Source of the DNA: Marininema halotolerans | Lineage (GTDB): Bacteria; Bacillota; Bacilli; Thermoactinomycetales; DSM-45169 | Direction of reading: 5' to 3' | DNA length: 64,000 nucleotides | NCBI RefSeq assembly: GCF_900116235.1 | Contig: NZ_FPAA01000012.1 | Location: forward strand, 23,543-87,542 | In this document: positions 51,150-59,712 of the stretch, in pieces | Layout of the letters: every line of letters starts with the position of its first letter | Numbering within the stretch: the first letter of the stretch is position 1 | The notes under the pieces: model-generated | What the model saw: only the letters and a program-made list of their open reading frames with translations | The model's database searches: none | What the model was told of the DNA's origin: nothing | Program-made: the position numbers and the translations under genes

Positions 51150-52466
51150 CTAATCGACGCTGATGGCTAAAGCGCTAAAAGTAATGGGGCCCACCACGAG
51201 CCCAGGAGTCCCAACAAAATCTAAAGATTCTATGGTCATGGAGTAGACATGGAAGAGAGAGTTGAGGTTAAAGTCGATGGTCTGTATCGAGATGGTAAAA
51301 AAGTTATTCAATCCGACAGGGATTAATGAATAGGGCGCATTAAATATTTCGCCTCCATCGCGGAAGATCCGGATGAGAAGCTGGGAATAAGTGACGTTGC
51401 TACTCCCCTCAAATAAACATCCGATGGTACCCTGCAGTTGAACACGATTGGCTCGAGTTGAGGTTGACGGGAGATAGACACCAGTTCCGGCGACTTGTAG
51501 GCGGTCAGGGGAGCTTGGAATGGTGAGTCGACTCCCTGGTACTTGTACACTGCGCGGGACACTGGCGTTATAGTCTAGGATCTGATTGTTTTGGTTGGCG
51601 ATGGGGTTTGTATCCATATCGATTACGATTCCACTAAAGACAATGGGCCCGATCACTTGGGTTGTAGACGGTCCAATTTCTTCCGCTGTCAGGCTGTAGA
51701 CATGGAACCCTGGAGATACGTTAAAGTCAATGGTGTGAAAGGCGATACTAAGGCGTTCGAAGCTGAAGAATTCCAACGTCGCCTGGGTATTAAAAATCTC
51801 ACCCCCATCGCGGAAGATACGAAAGGTATGCACTGCGTTGGAGACGGTGGCGATCAGTTGTATCCCGATGGTAGCCTTCAGTTGGACGCGATTGTTTCCC
51901 TTACTGGATGGGGGAATAAAGATCCCAAGTCCTGCTATTTGTACCCGTGCGGGAGAAGTGGGAATGTCTACGGGAGAGGCGACCCCCTCTACACTTTGAG
52001 GCACACTGGCTTGGTAGTTGAGAAGGGGATTCTTGCTGCGGGTATCCGCTGTTCCAATGGCTAAGGCACTCAAAGTGATCGGTCCAATGACATTGCCTAC
52101 AAAATCGATGGATTCAACGGTAACAAAATAGATATGAAAGCTTTTAGAGAGGTTGAAATCAACAGTATCAAAGGTAAAGGCGGTATCTAAACTTACAAAG
52201 GCAGAGGACTGAACATCTTGTAATGCGTTAAAAATTTCGCCACCATCCCGGAAAATACGAAATCGCAGGGTTCCTTGATCCATATTTGTATTTTCGAGTC
52301 CTACAGTCGCCGTAATCTCCACCCGGTTAGCCCCTGCATGAGAGGGAGGAATAAAGATACCAACGGAGGCCAATTGCAGTCGAGCGGGGGTGGTGGGGAC
52401 GGGTATCGCTCCTGTTTGCACACTTAAGGGTACACTGGCAGCATAGTCCAGTATCTTTCTTGCCAA
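51150..52466 (-). CDS. Three-repeat protein A (tandem paralogue family, putative spore surface)
   Basis: 438 residues in three repeats of about 145. Each repeat starts near YxASVPxSVQ, has IPxxPxRLQ(L/V)A, then NRVQL and T(I/V)G, the core FRIFRDGGEIFN, a TIDFN-type strand, FHVYxxT, and ends VIGPIxFSALxI. No signal peptide, membrane segment or Cys-rich part. The frame extends to an ATG ending at 52526, but by comparison with the five paralogues translation starts at TTG 52466 (MARKILDYAAS), with GAAGGAG eleven bases upstream. No near CATANNNTA box is seen; CATACTTAT at 52575-52583 is poor, so it may be cotranscribed with gene B. I do not recognise a described family. Confidence 0.75.
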   Translation of the reverse strand: MARKILDYAASVPLSVQTGAIPVPTTPARLQLASVGIFIPPSHAGANRVEITATVGLENTNMDQGTLRFRIFRDGGEIFNALQDVQSSAFVSLDTAFTFDTVDFNLSKSFHIYFVTVESIDFVGNVIGPITLSALAIGTADTRSKNPLLNYQASVPQSVEGVASPVDIPTSPARVQIAGLGIFIPPSSKGNNRVQLKATIGIQLIATVSNAVHTFRIFRDGGEIFNTQATLEFFSFERLSIAFHTIDFNVSPGFHVYSLTAEEIGPSTTQVIGPIVFSGIVIDMDTNPIANQNNQILDYNASVPRSVQVPGSRLTIPSSPDRLQVAGTGVYLPSTSTRANRVQLQGTIGCLFEGSSNVTYSQLLIRIFRDGGEIFNAPYSLIPVGLNNFFTISIQTIDFNLNSLFHVYSMTIESLDFVGTPGLVVGPITFSALAISVD

Positions 52467-52607
52467 GAAAGGTTCAACTCCTTCAATGAGATAGAATTGT
52501 GGATGACTACATGGGTAGAGGGTCAATAACCAAAAAAATGTTGTTCGGTGGCGATATAACTAATTTCTTAAATAATAAGTATGAAGGAATAGTAAGGGTT
52601 GTGTTAA

Positions 52608-53936
52608 TCATTGGGTTAACGGTCCAATAACTAAGGCACTCAAGGTGATCGGTCCAATGACTTCGCCAGTGTTTACAGTGGCAATATCAATTGCCTCCAC
52701 GGTCATCGTATAGGTATGGAAGTGAGGTGAGACGTTAAAATCAATGGTCTGTACAGAAATAGTAAAAAAATTGATTTGCGAGATTAACGCATAGGGCGCA
52801 TTAAAAATTTCGCCCCCATCCCGGAAGATACGTATCCGCAGTTGTGAATAAAAGTTGCTACCAATAGAAAATCCTCTACAACCGATGGTTCCTTGAAGTT
52901 GGACGCGGTTGGCTCCTGTCGGTATTGGTGGAATAAATACTCCAGTCCCAGCGAGTTGAAGCCGGCTAGGGGTTACAGGGATAATTAAAGGATTTTCTGT
53001 TACTTGTACACTGCGCGGGACACTGGCGTTATAATCGAGGACTTGATTATTTTGATTAGTAGCGACCGTTGTGTCCACTCCAATCACGAGTCCACTAAAG
53101 ACGATGGGTCCAATTACTTGGGTTGACATAGGTGGGCCCGATGTTTGTTCTACTGTGAGGGTATAGACATGAAAACCGGCGGATACATTGAAGTCGATCG
53201 TGTGGAATGAACTGCTATTATTATCTAAAATTACTTTGTCTAGAAAAATCTCTGTATTAAAGATTTCGCCCCCATCCCGGAATATGCGAAAAAGGGATGA
53301 AGAAGATGCGGGTGGTACAAGTTGTACGCCAATGGTGGCTTTTAGTTGAACCCGATTGTTCCCATTGTTGGCGGTCGGGATAAAGATCCCTAATCCAGCC
53401 AATTGTACCCGTGCAGGCGTATTGGGAATGTTCACGGAGGGAGCTACCCCCTGAACACTCTGGGGTACACTGGCTTGATAATTAAGAATTTGATCACGAT
53501 TGGCGACATTTTCTGTTCCGATGGCTAAGGCACTCAAAGTGATCGGTCCGATGACACTGCCGACAAAGTCGATGGATTCAACGGTAACAAAATAGATATG
53601 GAAACCCTGGGTGAGGTTAAAATCTACGGTATGAAAGGTAAAGGTCGTGTCTAAGTTGGCAAGGGTAGATGATTCTACGGTTTGTCGTTCGTTAAAGATT
53701 TCCCCTCCATCCCGGAAGATCCTAAATCGGACATCTCTCCCAACCATCGATAAGCTTAAGTTTTCAAGCCCTACGGTCGCCGTAATCTCCACTCGGTTGG
53801 CCCCTGCATGAGGGGGAGGGATAAAGATGCCAACAGAGGCTAATTGCAGTCGAGCGGGGGTGGTGGGGACAGGTATTGCTCCTGTTTGCACACTTAAGGG
53901 TACACTGGCCGCATAGTCCAGTATCTCTCTTGCCAA
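52608..53936 (-). CDS. Three-repeat protein B (tandem paralogue family, putative spore surface)
   Basis: 442 residues, TTG start, opening MAREILDYAASVPLSVQTG. Closest to protein A in repeat 1 (TGAIPVPTTPARLQLASVGI in both). Three repeats, each with RFRIFRDGGEIFN or LFRIFRDGGEIFN or IRIFRDGGEIFN. On the minus strand CATACACTA (53966-53974) lies about 30 bases before the start; this fits both sigma-E (CATACANT) and sigma-K (CATANNNTA) -10 patterns and suggests mother-cell expression. The ribosome site GGAAGGAG stands twelve bases before TTG. Divergent from the aquaporin gene. Confidence 0.78.
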   Translation of the reverse strand: MAREILDYAASVPLSVQTGAIPVPTTPARLQLASVGIFIPPPHAGANRVEITATVGLENLSLSMVGRDVRFRIFRDGGEIFNERQTVESSTLANLDTTFTFHTVDFNLTQGFHIYFVTVESIDFVGSVIGPITLSALAIGTENVANRDQILNYQASVPQSVQGVAPSVNIPNTPARVQLAGLGIFIPTANNGNNRVQLKATIGVQLVPPASSSSLFRIFRDGGEIFNTEIFLDKVILDNNSSSFHTIDFNVSAGFHVYTLTVEQTSGPPMSTQVIGPIVFSGLVIGVDTTVATNQNNQVLDYNASVPRSVQVTENPLIIPVTPSRLQLAGTGVFIPPIPTGANRVQLQGTIGCRGFSIGSNFYSQLRIRIFRDGGEIFNAPYALISQINFFTISVQTIDFNVSPHFHTYTMTVEAIDIATVNTGEVIGPITLSALVIGPLTQ

Positions 53937-53965
53937 GAAAGGTTCAACTCCTTCCCACGATAGGA

Positions 53966-53974
53966 TAGTGTATG
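53966..53974 (-). promoter_or_regulatory. Mother-cell type -10 box of gene B
   Basis: Minus-strand CATACACTA. The -35 region does not show a clear AC or ATA element. Confidence 0.45.
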
Positions 53975-54051
53975 ATGGTATAGGAAGCGTGTGAACATGT
54001 TGTCTACGACACGAAGGGGATTAAAAGCAACCGGTGAGTAGAGGGGAATCG

Positions 54052-54711
54052 ATGAGAAGAAAATTGTTATCTGAATTTATTGGAACTTATTTTCTGGTTT
54101 TTGCTGGAACTGGCGCGATTGTCGTTAATGATTTGACAAAAAGTCTGTCTCATGTAGGAGTTGCGCTTGTATTTGGAACGGTTGTGATGGCTCTTATTTA
54201 TACATTTGGGCACATTTCGGGTGCTCATTTTAATCCAGCCGTCACCCTGGCTTTTTTGTTGCGGAAAGAGGTGGCAGGTAAACTAGCACTCCTCTACATC
54301 ATTACGCAAACCGTAGCGGCCATTGTAGCCAGTATGACCGTTGGACGGATACTCGGACAGGAGGCAAGCCTTGGCGCCACCCTTCCACGTTCTTCTTGGC
54401 AACAAGCATTTTTTTTAGAAATCATCCTTACCTTTGCGCTCATGATCGTCATACTTGGTTCTGCTGTACATGGAAAAGCGGTGAAGTCCTTTGCTGGATT
54501 AGCGATTGGGGCAACCGTTGGATTAGAAGCCATGTTTGCAGGTCCCATTAGCGGTGCCTCGATGAATCCCGCCCGTTCGATTGGACCCGCTCTTGTTTCA
54601 GGTAACCTACAAGCGTTATGGTTGTACATTGTCGCTCCGATTCTGGGTGCCTTATTCGCGACTTGGATCTATCAATATTTACACGAAGCCGGTGAGATCG
54701 ATGAAAAATAA
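54052..54711 (+). CDS. Aquaporin / MIP-family channel
   Basis: 219 residues, six membrane helices with two half-helices carrying NPA motifs ([12 protein letters not shown] and [16 protein letters not shown]) and the N-terminal [21 protein letters not shown] 54052 has GAGGGG five bases upstream; a GTG at 54034 is less likely. Its stop overlaps arsC by 11 bases. An aquaporin next to arsC is known from Sinorhizobium meliloti (aqpS-arsC), where AqpS lets arsenite leave the cell; the same role is likely here since no arsB or acr3 is present. It lies inside the repeat-protein array on the opposite strand. Confidence 0.93.
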   Translation: MRRKLLSEFIGTYFLVFAGTGAIVVNDLTKSLSHVGVALVFGTVVMALIYTFGHISGAHFNPAVTLAFLLRKEVAGKLALLYIITQTVAAIVASMTVGRILGQEASLGATLPRSSWQQAFFLEIILTFALMIVILGSAVHGKAVKSFAGLAIGATVGLEAMFAGPISGASMNPARSIGPALVSGNLQALWLYIVAPILGALFATWIYQYLHEAGEIDEK

Positions 54712-55114
54712 GAAGATCATTTACTTTCTTTGCACCGGGAATTCTTGTCGTAGCCAAATGGCTGAAGGGTTTGGCAAGAAGTACTTAGGTGAGAAATTTG
54801 ACGTGTATAGTGCTGGAATCGAAGCACATGGATTGAACCCGAAGGCGATCAAGACGATGGCTGAGAAAGGAATCGACATCTCGAATCAATCCTCAGATAT
54901 GATTGATCCACAGATCTTCAATCATGCTGACTATGTGATCACCTTGTGTGGAGATGCTAACGATAAGTGCCCGATGACTCCCCCTCACGTAAATCGGCAA
55001 CACTGGGGCTTTGATGACCCTGCTAAAGCAGTGGGAACTGAAGAAGCGATCTGGCGTGTTTTTCAACGGGTGCGTGATGAGATTGAAGAGAGAATCATCC
55101 AATTCAGCCCATAA
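54701..55114 (+). CDS. arsC: Arsenate reductase, thioredoxin-coupled (LMW phosphatase fold)
   Basis: Reduces arsenate to arsenite. 137 residues. The P-loop [14 protein letters not shown] holds Cys10-type nucleophile and Cys15, and [14 protein letters not shown] holds the Cys82/Cys89 pair of the S. aureus/B. subtilis type, so the enzyme is thioredoxin linked. [15 protein letters not shown] is conserved. ATG 54701 overlaps the end of the aquaporin gene; CGGTGAG lies upstream. With the channel it forms a complete two-gene arsenate resistance unit without ArsR in view. Confidence 0.95.
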   Translation: MKNKKIIYFLCTGNSCRSQMAEGFGKKYLGEKFDVYSAGIEAHGLNPKAIKTMAEKGIDISNQSSDMIDPQIFNHADYVITLCGDANDKCPMTPPHVNRQHWGFDDPAKAVGTEEAIWRVFQRVRDEIEERIIQFSP

Positions 55115-55123
55115 CGAAAAAAG

Positions 55124-55153
55124 GACCGTTCCTCAAGGGGGGGCGGTTTTTTT
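55124..55153 (+). terminator. Terminator after arsC
   Basis: Stem ACCGTTCC/GGGGCGGT including two G-T pairs, then seven T. Confidence 0.65.
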
Positions 55154-55394
55154 AATTCATTCGATGTAAGGCTCTCAACCCTCGTGTCGGGAGAATAAAT
55201 GGCGAGAGAAATCGCTGTGGCTCGTCACTCCTCTAATGACTAAATACAAATCATCCACGTGTGTTTTGAAGTACGACACGACCCAAAATCTATTTTTAAA
55301 CTAGTTTGCACTACAAACAAAAGATTAAATCTAGGAAAAGACCATTAGGATATGGATTCCCGATGTTCCTTTCCTCAATTGAAGGTATCATCAA
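55154..55394. other. Intergenic region without a gene
   Basis: No frame, promoter or strong repeat seen between the arsC terminator and the end of the frameshifted gene C. Confidence 0.4.
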
Positions 55395-56703
55395 TCAATC
55401 GGCCCGATAGCTAAGGCGCTGAAGGTGATGGGTCCGATTACTTGCCCAGGGTTAATGACAAATGTGGTTGATTCAATCGTCATGGTATAGACATGAAAGA
55501 GAGGAGAGACGTTAAAATCTATGGTTTGGACTGCGATGGTATAATAGGGAGTCCCTGCGAAAGCTAACGGATAGGGCGCATTAAATATTTCTTCTTCATC
55601 GCGAAAGATACGAATACGTAATTGGGATTGCCCAGCAAGGACATTATAGAGACACCCGATGGTTCCTTGATTTGGACACGATTGGTTCCTGCAGGTGTCG
55701 TCGGAATATTGATCCCAGTACCAGCAAGTTGCAATTGAGCAGGGGAGCTCGGGATAGCGAGAGGACTTGCCGTTACTTGTACACTGCGAGGGACACTGGC
55801 GTTATAATCGAGAACTTGATTGTTTTGATTGCTAGCAAGCTGTGTATCTGTTCCAATTACGATCCCACTAAAGACGATCGGTCCGATTACTTGAGCGGTA
55901 CCCCCCGTTAAATTTTCAACCGTAAGGGAGTATACATGAAATCCAGCAGCAACATCGAAATCAATGGTGTGGAACCCACTACTCATGAAGCTGACATTGA
56001 CAAGATTCAGCGATGCCGCAGTGTTAAATATTTCAGCGCCATCGCGAAACATCCGAAAGAGGTATTGATCAGAAAAGCTAATTACACTTCCTACGCCGAC
56101 GGTGGCTTTGAGTTGGACGCGATTGTTTCCTGCATGGGCTTGGGGAATAAAGATGCCAAGCACTGCCAACTGCACCCGTGCGGGAGAAGTGGGAATGACT
56201 ACGGGCGGGGCAACTCCCTGTACGCTTTGCGGGACACTGGCTTGATAGTTGATCACTTGATCATTGCTTACTGTATCCGCTGTTCCGATGGCCAAGGCAC
56301 TGAAGGTGATGGGTCCGATCACACTATTTACCAATGAGAGGGATTCAACAGTAACCGAGTAGATGTGAAAGCCCTGGGTGAGGTTAAAATCCACGGTATG
56401 AAAGGTGAAGACCGAGCTTTGAGTGGAAGAGAATGAAGAAGGTGTATTTTGAAGCTCGTTAAAAATTTCACCACCATCGCGGAAGATACGGAATTGAACG
56501 CGCCCGGTACTGGGAGGAGGAGTATTATTTAATACACCAACCGTAGTCGTCACCTCGACTCGGTTGGCTCCTGTAGCGGATGGGGGGATGAAGACACCAA
56601 CACTGGCTAATTGCAGATGAGCAGGGGAGTTAGGAATCAATGTCTGCCCAGATTGAACACTTAAGGGGACACTGGCAGCATAGTCCAAAATTTTTCGTGC
56701 CAA
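55395..56703 (-). pseudogene. Three-repeat protein C, frameshifted in repeat 3
   Basis: Paralogue of the family, TTG start at 56703 (MARKILDYAASVPLSVQSGQ). The frame runs through repeats 1 and 2 and into repeat 3 (TNRVQIK), where one G is missing near 55669 compared with genes D, E and F (CCTTGATTTGG against CCTTGGATTTG on the plus strand). It then ends early at 55564. After restoring the base, the rest of repeat 3 is intact to a stop at 55395-55397 (ending LAIGPID as in E and F). It could be a recent mutation, a sequencing error or a truncated but working 379-residue protein. Confidence 0.75.
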
Positions 56704-56826
56704 AAATTATCCAGCTCCCTGTAACCGTTTGAATAGTTTATGAGGGAGCTAGAGGGTGGGAACGGCAAGGAATTGTAGAAAGCGGGAACATCAAACAAGA
56801 AGGTACGATCGGTTCGTTTAATCAAT
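56687..56826. repeat. 140-bp direct repeat, copy 1 (gene C upstream region)
   Basis: By eye identical to 59573-59712 (offset 2886). It covers the first codons of gene C, its upstream region with the CATAAACTA box (minus strand, 56734-56742) and the end of gene D. Confidence 0.88.
56734..56742 (-). promoter_or_regulatory. Sigma-K type -10 box of gene C
   Basis: Minus-strand CATAAACTA (CATANNNTA), 31 bases before the TTG start. The same box stands before genes D (58154-58162), E (59620-59628) and F (61045-61053). Confidence 0.5.
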
Positions 56827-58119
56827 CTGCCCAATGGCTAAAGCACTGAAGGTGATCGGACCGATTACTTGCCCGGTGTTACCATTAAACGCGGTCGATT
56901 CAATCGTCATGGTATAAACATGAAAGAGGGAAGAGGCGTTAAAATCAATGGTTTGGACTGCGATGGTATAGAAGGGAGTTCCTGTGAAAAATAACACGTA
57001 GGGAGCATTAAATATTTCTCCTCCATCGCGAAAGATGCGAATACATAATTGGGATTGACTCCCGACATTATAGAGACACCCGATGGTACCTTGGATTTGT
57101 ACACGATTGGCTCCTGCAGATGTAGTTGGAATATAGATCCCAGTACCAACGAGTTGCAATCGAGCAGGAGAAAACGGAATGGTAAGAGGACTTCCCGTTA
57201 CTTGTACACTGCGAGGGACACTGGCATTATAATCGAGGACTTGATTACTTTGATTGGCAGCAATCTGAGTGTCTGCTCCGATCACGATGCCACTAAAGAC
57301 AATGGGTCCGATGACTTGGGCGGTACCCCCCGTGAGATTTTCAACGGTGAGGGAGTATACATGAAAGCCACCAGCGACATCGAAATCAATGGTATGGAAC
57401 GCACTACTTATAAACGTTAAATTAACACTATCCATCGATGCTTCAGTATTGAAAATTTCAACACCATCTCGAAAAATCCGAAATAGGTATTGATTGGTGC
57501 CACTTACACTTTCCACGCCGATGGTGGCTTTGAGTTGGACGCTATTGTTTCCTGCATTGGATTGGGGGATAAAGACACCAAGTCCTGCTAATTGCACCCG
57601 TGTGGGAGAAGTGGGAATGGCCACGGGTGGGGCGACTCCCTGCACACTTTGCGGGACACTGGCTTGATAGTTAATCACTTGATCATTGCTTACCGAATCG
57701 GCAGTTCCGATGGATAAAGCACTAAAGGTTATGGGTCCGATGACACTGTTGGTTAAAAAGACGGATTCGACAGTAACCGAGTAAATATAAAAGCCCTGGG
57801 AAAGATTAAAATCCACTGTATTAAAGGTGAAAACTGAGTTTCGAAACCCAACGATAGAAGAGGGTGTATTCTGAAGCTCGTTAAAAATTTCACTACCATC
57901 GCGGAAGATTCGGAATCGAATAAGACCGCTTGTACCGAAATTTCTAAAAATTCCAACCGTGGCCGTCACTTCGACACGGTTGGCTCCTGCAGCCGTTGGG
58001 GGAATAAAGACACCAACACTGGCTAATTGCAGCTGAGCAGGGGAGTTAGGAATCAATGTCTGCCCAGATTGTACGCTTAAGGGAACGCTTGCAGCGTAGT
58101 CCAAAATTTTTTGTGCCAA
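56818..58119 (-). CDS. Three-repeat protein D (tandem paralogue family, putative spore surface)
   Basis: 433 residues from TTG 58119 (MAQKILDYAASVPLSVQSGQ), with AAGGAG upstream; an in-frame ATG at 58149 would add ten residues. Three repeats of the family: FRIFRDGSEIFN, FRIFRDGVEIFN and IRIFRDGGEIFN mark repeats 1 to 3, and the order DYAASVP, NYQASVP, DYNASVP at the repeat starts is fixed in all paralogues, so repeat identity is conserved between genes. Minus-strand CATAAACTA at 58154-58162. Most like protein F. Function unknown. Confidence 0.78.
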   Translation of the reverse strand: MAQKILDYAASVPLSVQSGQTLIPNSPAQLQLASVGVFIPPTAAGANRVEVTATVGIFRNFGTSGLIRFRIFRDGSEIFNELQNTPSSIVGFRNSVFTFNTVDFNLSQGFYIYSVTVESVFLTNSVIGPITFSALSIGTADSVSNDQVINYQASVPQSVQGVAPPVAIPTSPTRVQLAGLGVFIPQSNAGNNSVQLKATIGVESVSGTNQYLFRIFRDGVEIFNTEASMDSVNLTFISSAFHTIDFDVAGGFHVYSLTVENLTGGTAQVIGPIVFSGIVIGADTQIAANQSNQVLDYNASVPRSVQVTGSPLTIPFSPARLQLVGTGIYIPTTSAGANRVQIQGTIGCLYNVGSQSQLCIRIFRDGGEIFNAPYVLFFTGTPFYTIAVQTIDFNASSLFHVYTMTIESTAFNGNTGQVIGPITFSALAIGQID

Positions 58120-58153
58120 GAAAACGACAGCTCCTTGTAACAGTTTCATTTAT

Positions 58154-58162
58154 TAGTTTATG
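58154..58162 (-). promoter_or_regulatory. Sigma-K type -10 box of gene D
   Basis: Minus-strand CATAAACTA, 35 bases before the TTG start. Confidence 0.5.
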
Positions 58163-58213
58163 AGAAATCTAGAGGATGGGAACAACAGGGTCATTGTAGA
58201 AAGAGGGAACATC

Positions 58214-58256
58214 AAAAAAGCAACGAAGGTAGAAGAGCGACGTGTCGTTGCTTTTG
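58214..58256 (-). terminator. Terminator of gene E
   Basis: On the minus strand AAAAGCAACGA pairs with TCGTTGCTTTT and is followed by T's; it lies 20 bases after the gene E stop and before the promoter of gene D. Confidence 0.75.
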
Positions 58257-58275
58257 GAAGCCACGATCGGTTCGT

Positions 58276-59589
58276 TTAATCAATCGGCCCGATAGATAAG
58301 GCACTAAAGGTGATGGGTCCGATTACTTGCCCAGCGCCACCAACAAATGAGGTCGATTCAATCGTCAGGCTATAAACATGGAAGAGCGAAGAGACGTTAA
58401 AATCAATGGTTTGGACTGGGATGGTATAGAAGGGAGTCAAAGTGAAAGCTAACGGGTAAGACGCATTAAATATTTCTCCCCCATCGCGAAAGATGCGAAT
58501 AAGTAATTGAGATTGACTCATGGGACCGCCACTCAAGAGACACCCGATGGTTCCTTGGATTTGAACACGGTTCGCTCCAGCAAATGTAGTCGGAATATAG
58601 ATCCCAGTACTAGCCAGTTGCAATCGAGCAGGGGAAATGGGAATGGCGAGAGGACTTGCCGTTACTTGTACACTGCGGGGGACACTGGCGTTATAATCGA
58701 GGACTTGATTGTTTTGATTGGTAGTGATCTGAGTGTCTGCCCCGATCACGATCCCACTAAAGACGATGGGTCCGATCACTTGGGCGTCACCCTCTGTCAG
58801 ATTTTCAACGGTGAGGGAGTAAACATGAAAAGCAGCAGCGACATCAAAGTCAATGGTGTGGAATTCACTACCAATGAATTTGAGATTGGTCGTATCCATG
58901 GATGCCTCAGTATTGAATATTTCAGCGCCATCCCGAAAGATTCGAAATAGGTATTGATTGGTGCCAATTAGACTTTGAACGCCGATGGTGGCTTTGAGTT
59001 GGACGCGATTGTTTCCTGCGTTGACTTGGGGGATAAAGACACCCAGTCCTGCCAACTGTACCCGTGCGGGAGAGGCGGGAATGGCTACGGGAGCGGCAAC
59101 TCCCTGTACGCTTTGCGGGACACTGGCTTGATAGTTAATCACTTGATCATTGCTTACTGAATCGGTTGTTCCAATGGCTAAAGCACTAAAGGTGATCGGT
59201 CCGATGACACTGTGATCGTTAATGATGGATTCAACAGTGACCGAGTAGATATGAAAGCCCTGACTAAGGTTGAAATCCACCATATCAAAAGTGAAGACGG
59301 AGCTTTGGACACCAGGAATGGAAGGAGAGGGTGTATTTTGTAGCTCGTTAAAAATTTCACTACCATCGCGGAAGATTCGGAATTGAATGAGCCCTGTACT
59401 GGCAGGAGTATTTTTCAATATACCCACGGTGGCCGTCACTTCCACACGGCTGGCTCCCGCAGCCGATGGGGGAATAAAGACGCCAACATCGGCTAATTGC
59501 AGTCGAGCAGGGGTTGTCGGAATTAAAGTCTGCCCAGATTGAACACTTAAGGGGACAGTTGCAGCATAGTCTAAAATTTTTCGTGCCAA
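58276..59589 (-). CDS. Three-repeat protein E (tandem paralogue family, putative spore surface)
   Basis: 437 residues, TTG start at 59589 (MARKILDYAATVPLSVQSGQ). Same three-repeat build as the other members: FRIFRDGSEIFN, FRIFRDGAEIFN and IRIFRDGGEIFN. Its upstream region is identical to that of gene C over 140 bp, including the CATAAACTA box, so C and E are copies made by a recent duplication of a two-gene unit. No export signal; a mother-cell protein laid on the spore would not need one. Ends before a terminator. Confidence 0.78.
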   Translation of the reverse strand: MARKILDYAATVPLSVQSGQTLIPTTPARLQLADVGVFIPPSAAGASRVEVTATVGILKNTPASTGLIQFRIFRDGSEIFNELQNTPSPSIPGVQSSVFTFDMVDFNLSQGFHIYSVTVESIINDHSVIGPITFSALAIGTTDSVSNDQVINYQASVPQSVQGVAAPVAIPASPARVQLAGLGVFIPQVNAGNNRVQLKATIGVQSLIGTNQYLFRIFRDGAEIFNTEASMDTTNLKFIGSEFHTIDFDVAAAFHVYSLTVENLTEGDAQVIGPIVFSGIVIGADTQITTNQNNQVLDYNASVPRSVQVTASPLAIPISPARLQLASTGIYIPTTFAGANRVQIQGTIGCLLSGGPMSQSQLLIRIFRDGGEIFNASYPLAFTLTPFYTIPVQTIDFNVSSLFHVYSLTIESTSFVGGAGQVIGPITFSALSIGPID

Positions 59590-59712
59590 AAATTATCCAG
59601 CTCCCTGTAACCGTTTGAATAGTTTATGAGGGAGCTAGAGGGTGGGAACGGCAAGGAATTGTAGAAAGCGGGAACATCAAACAAGAAGGTACGATCGGTT
59701 CGTTTAATCAAT
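59573..59712. repeat. 140-bp direct repeat, copy 2 (gene E upstream region)
   Basis: See 56687-56826. It covers the start of gene E, its promoter box (minus strand, 59620-59628) and the end of gene F. Confidence 0.88.
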
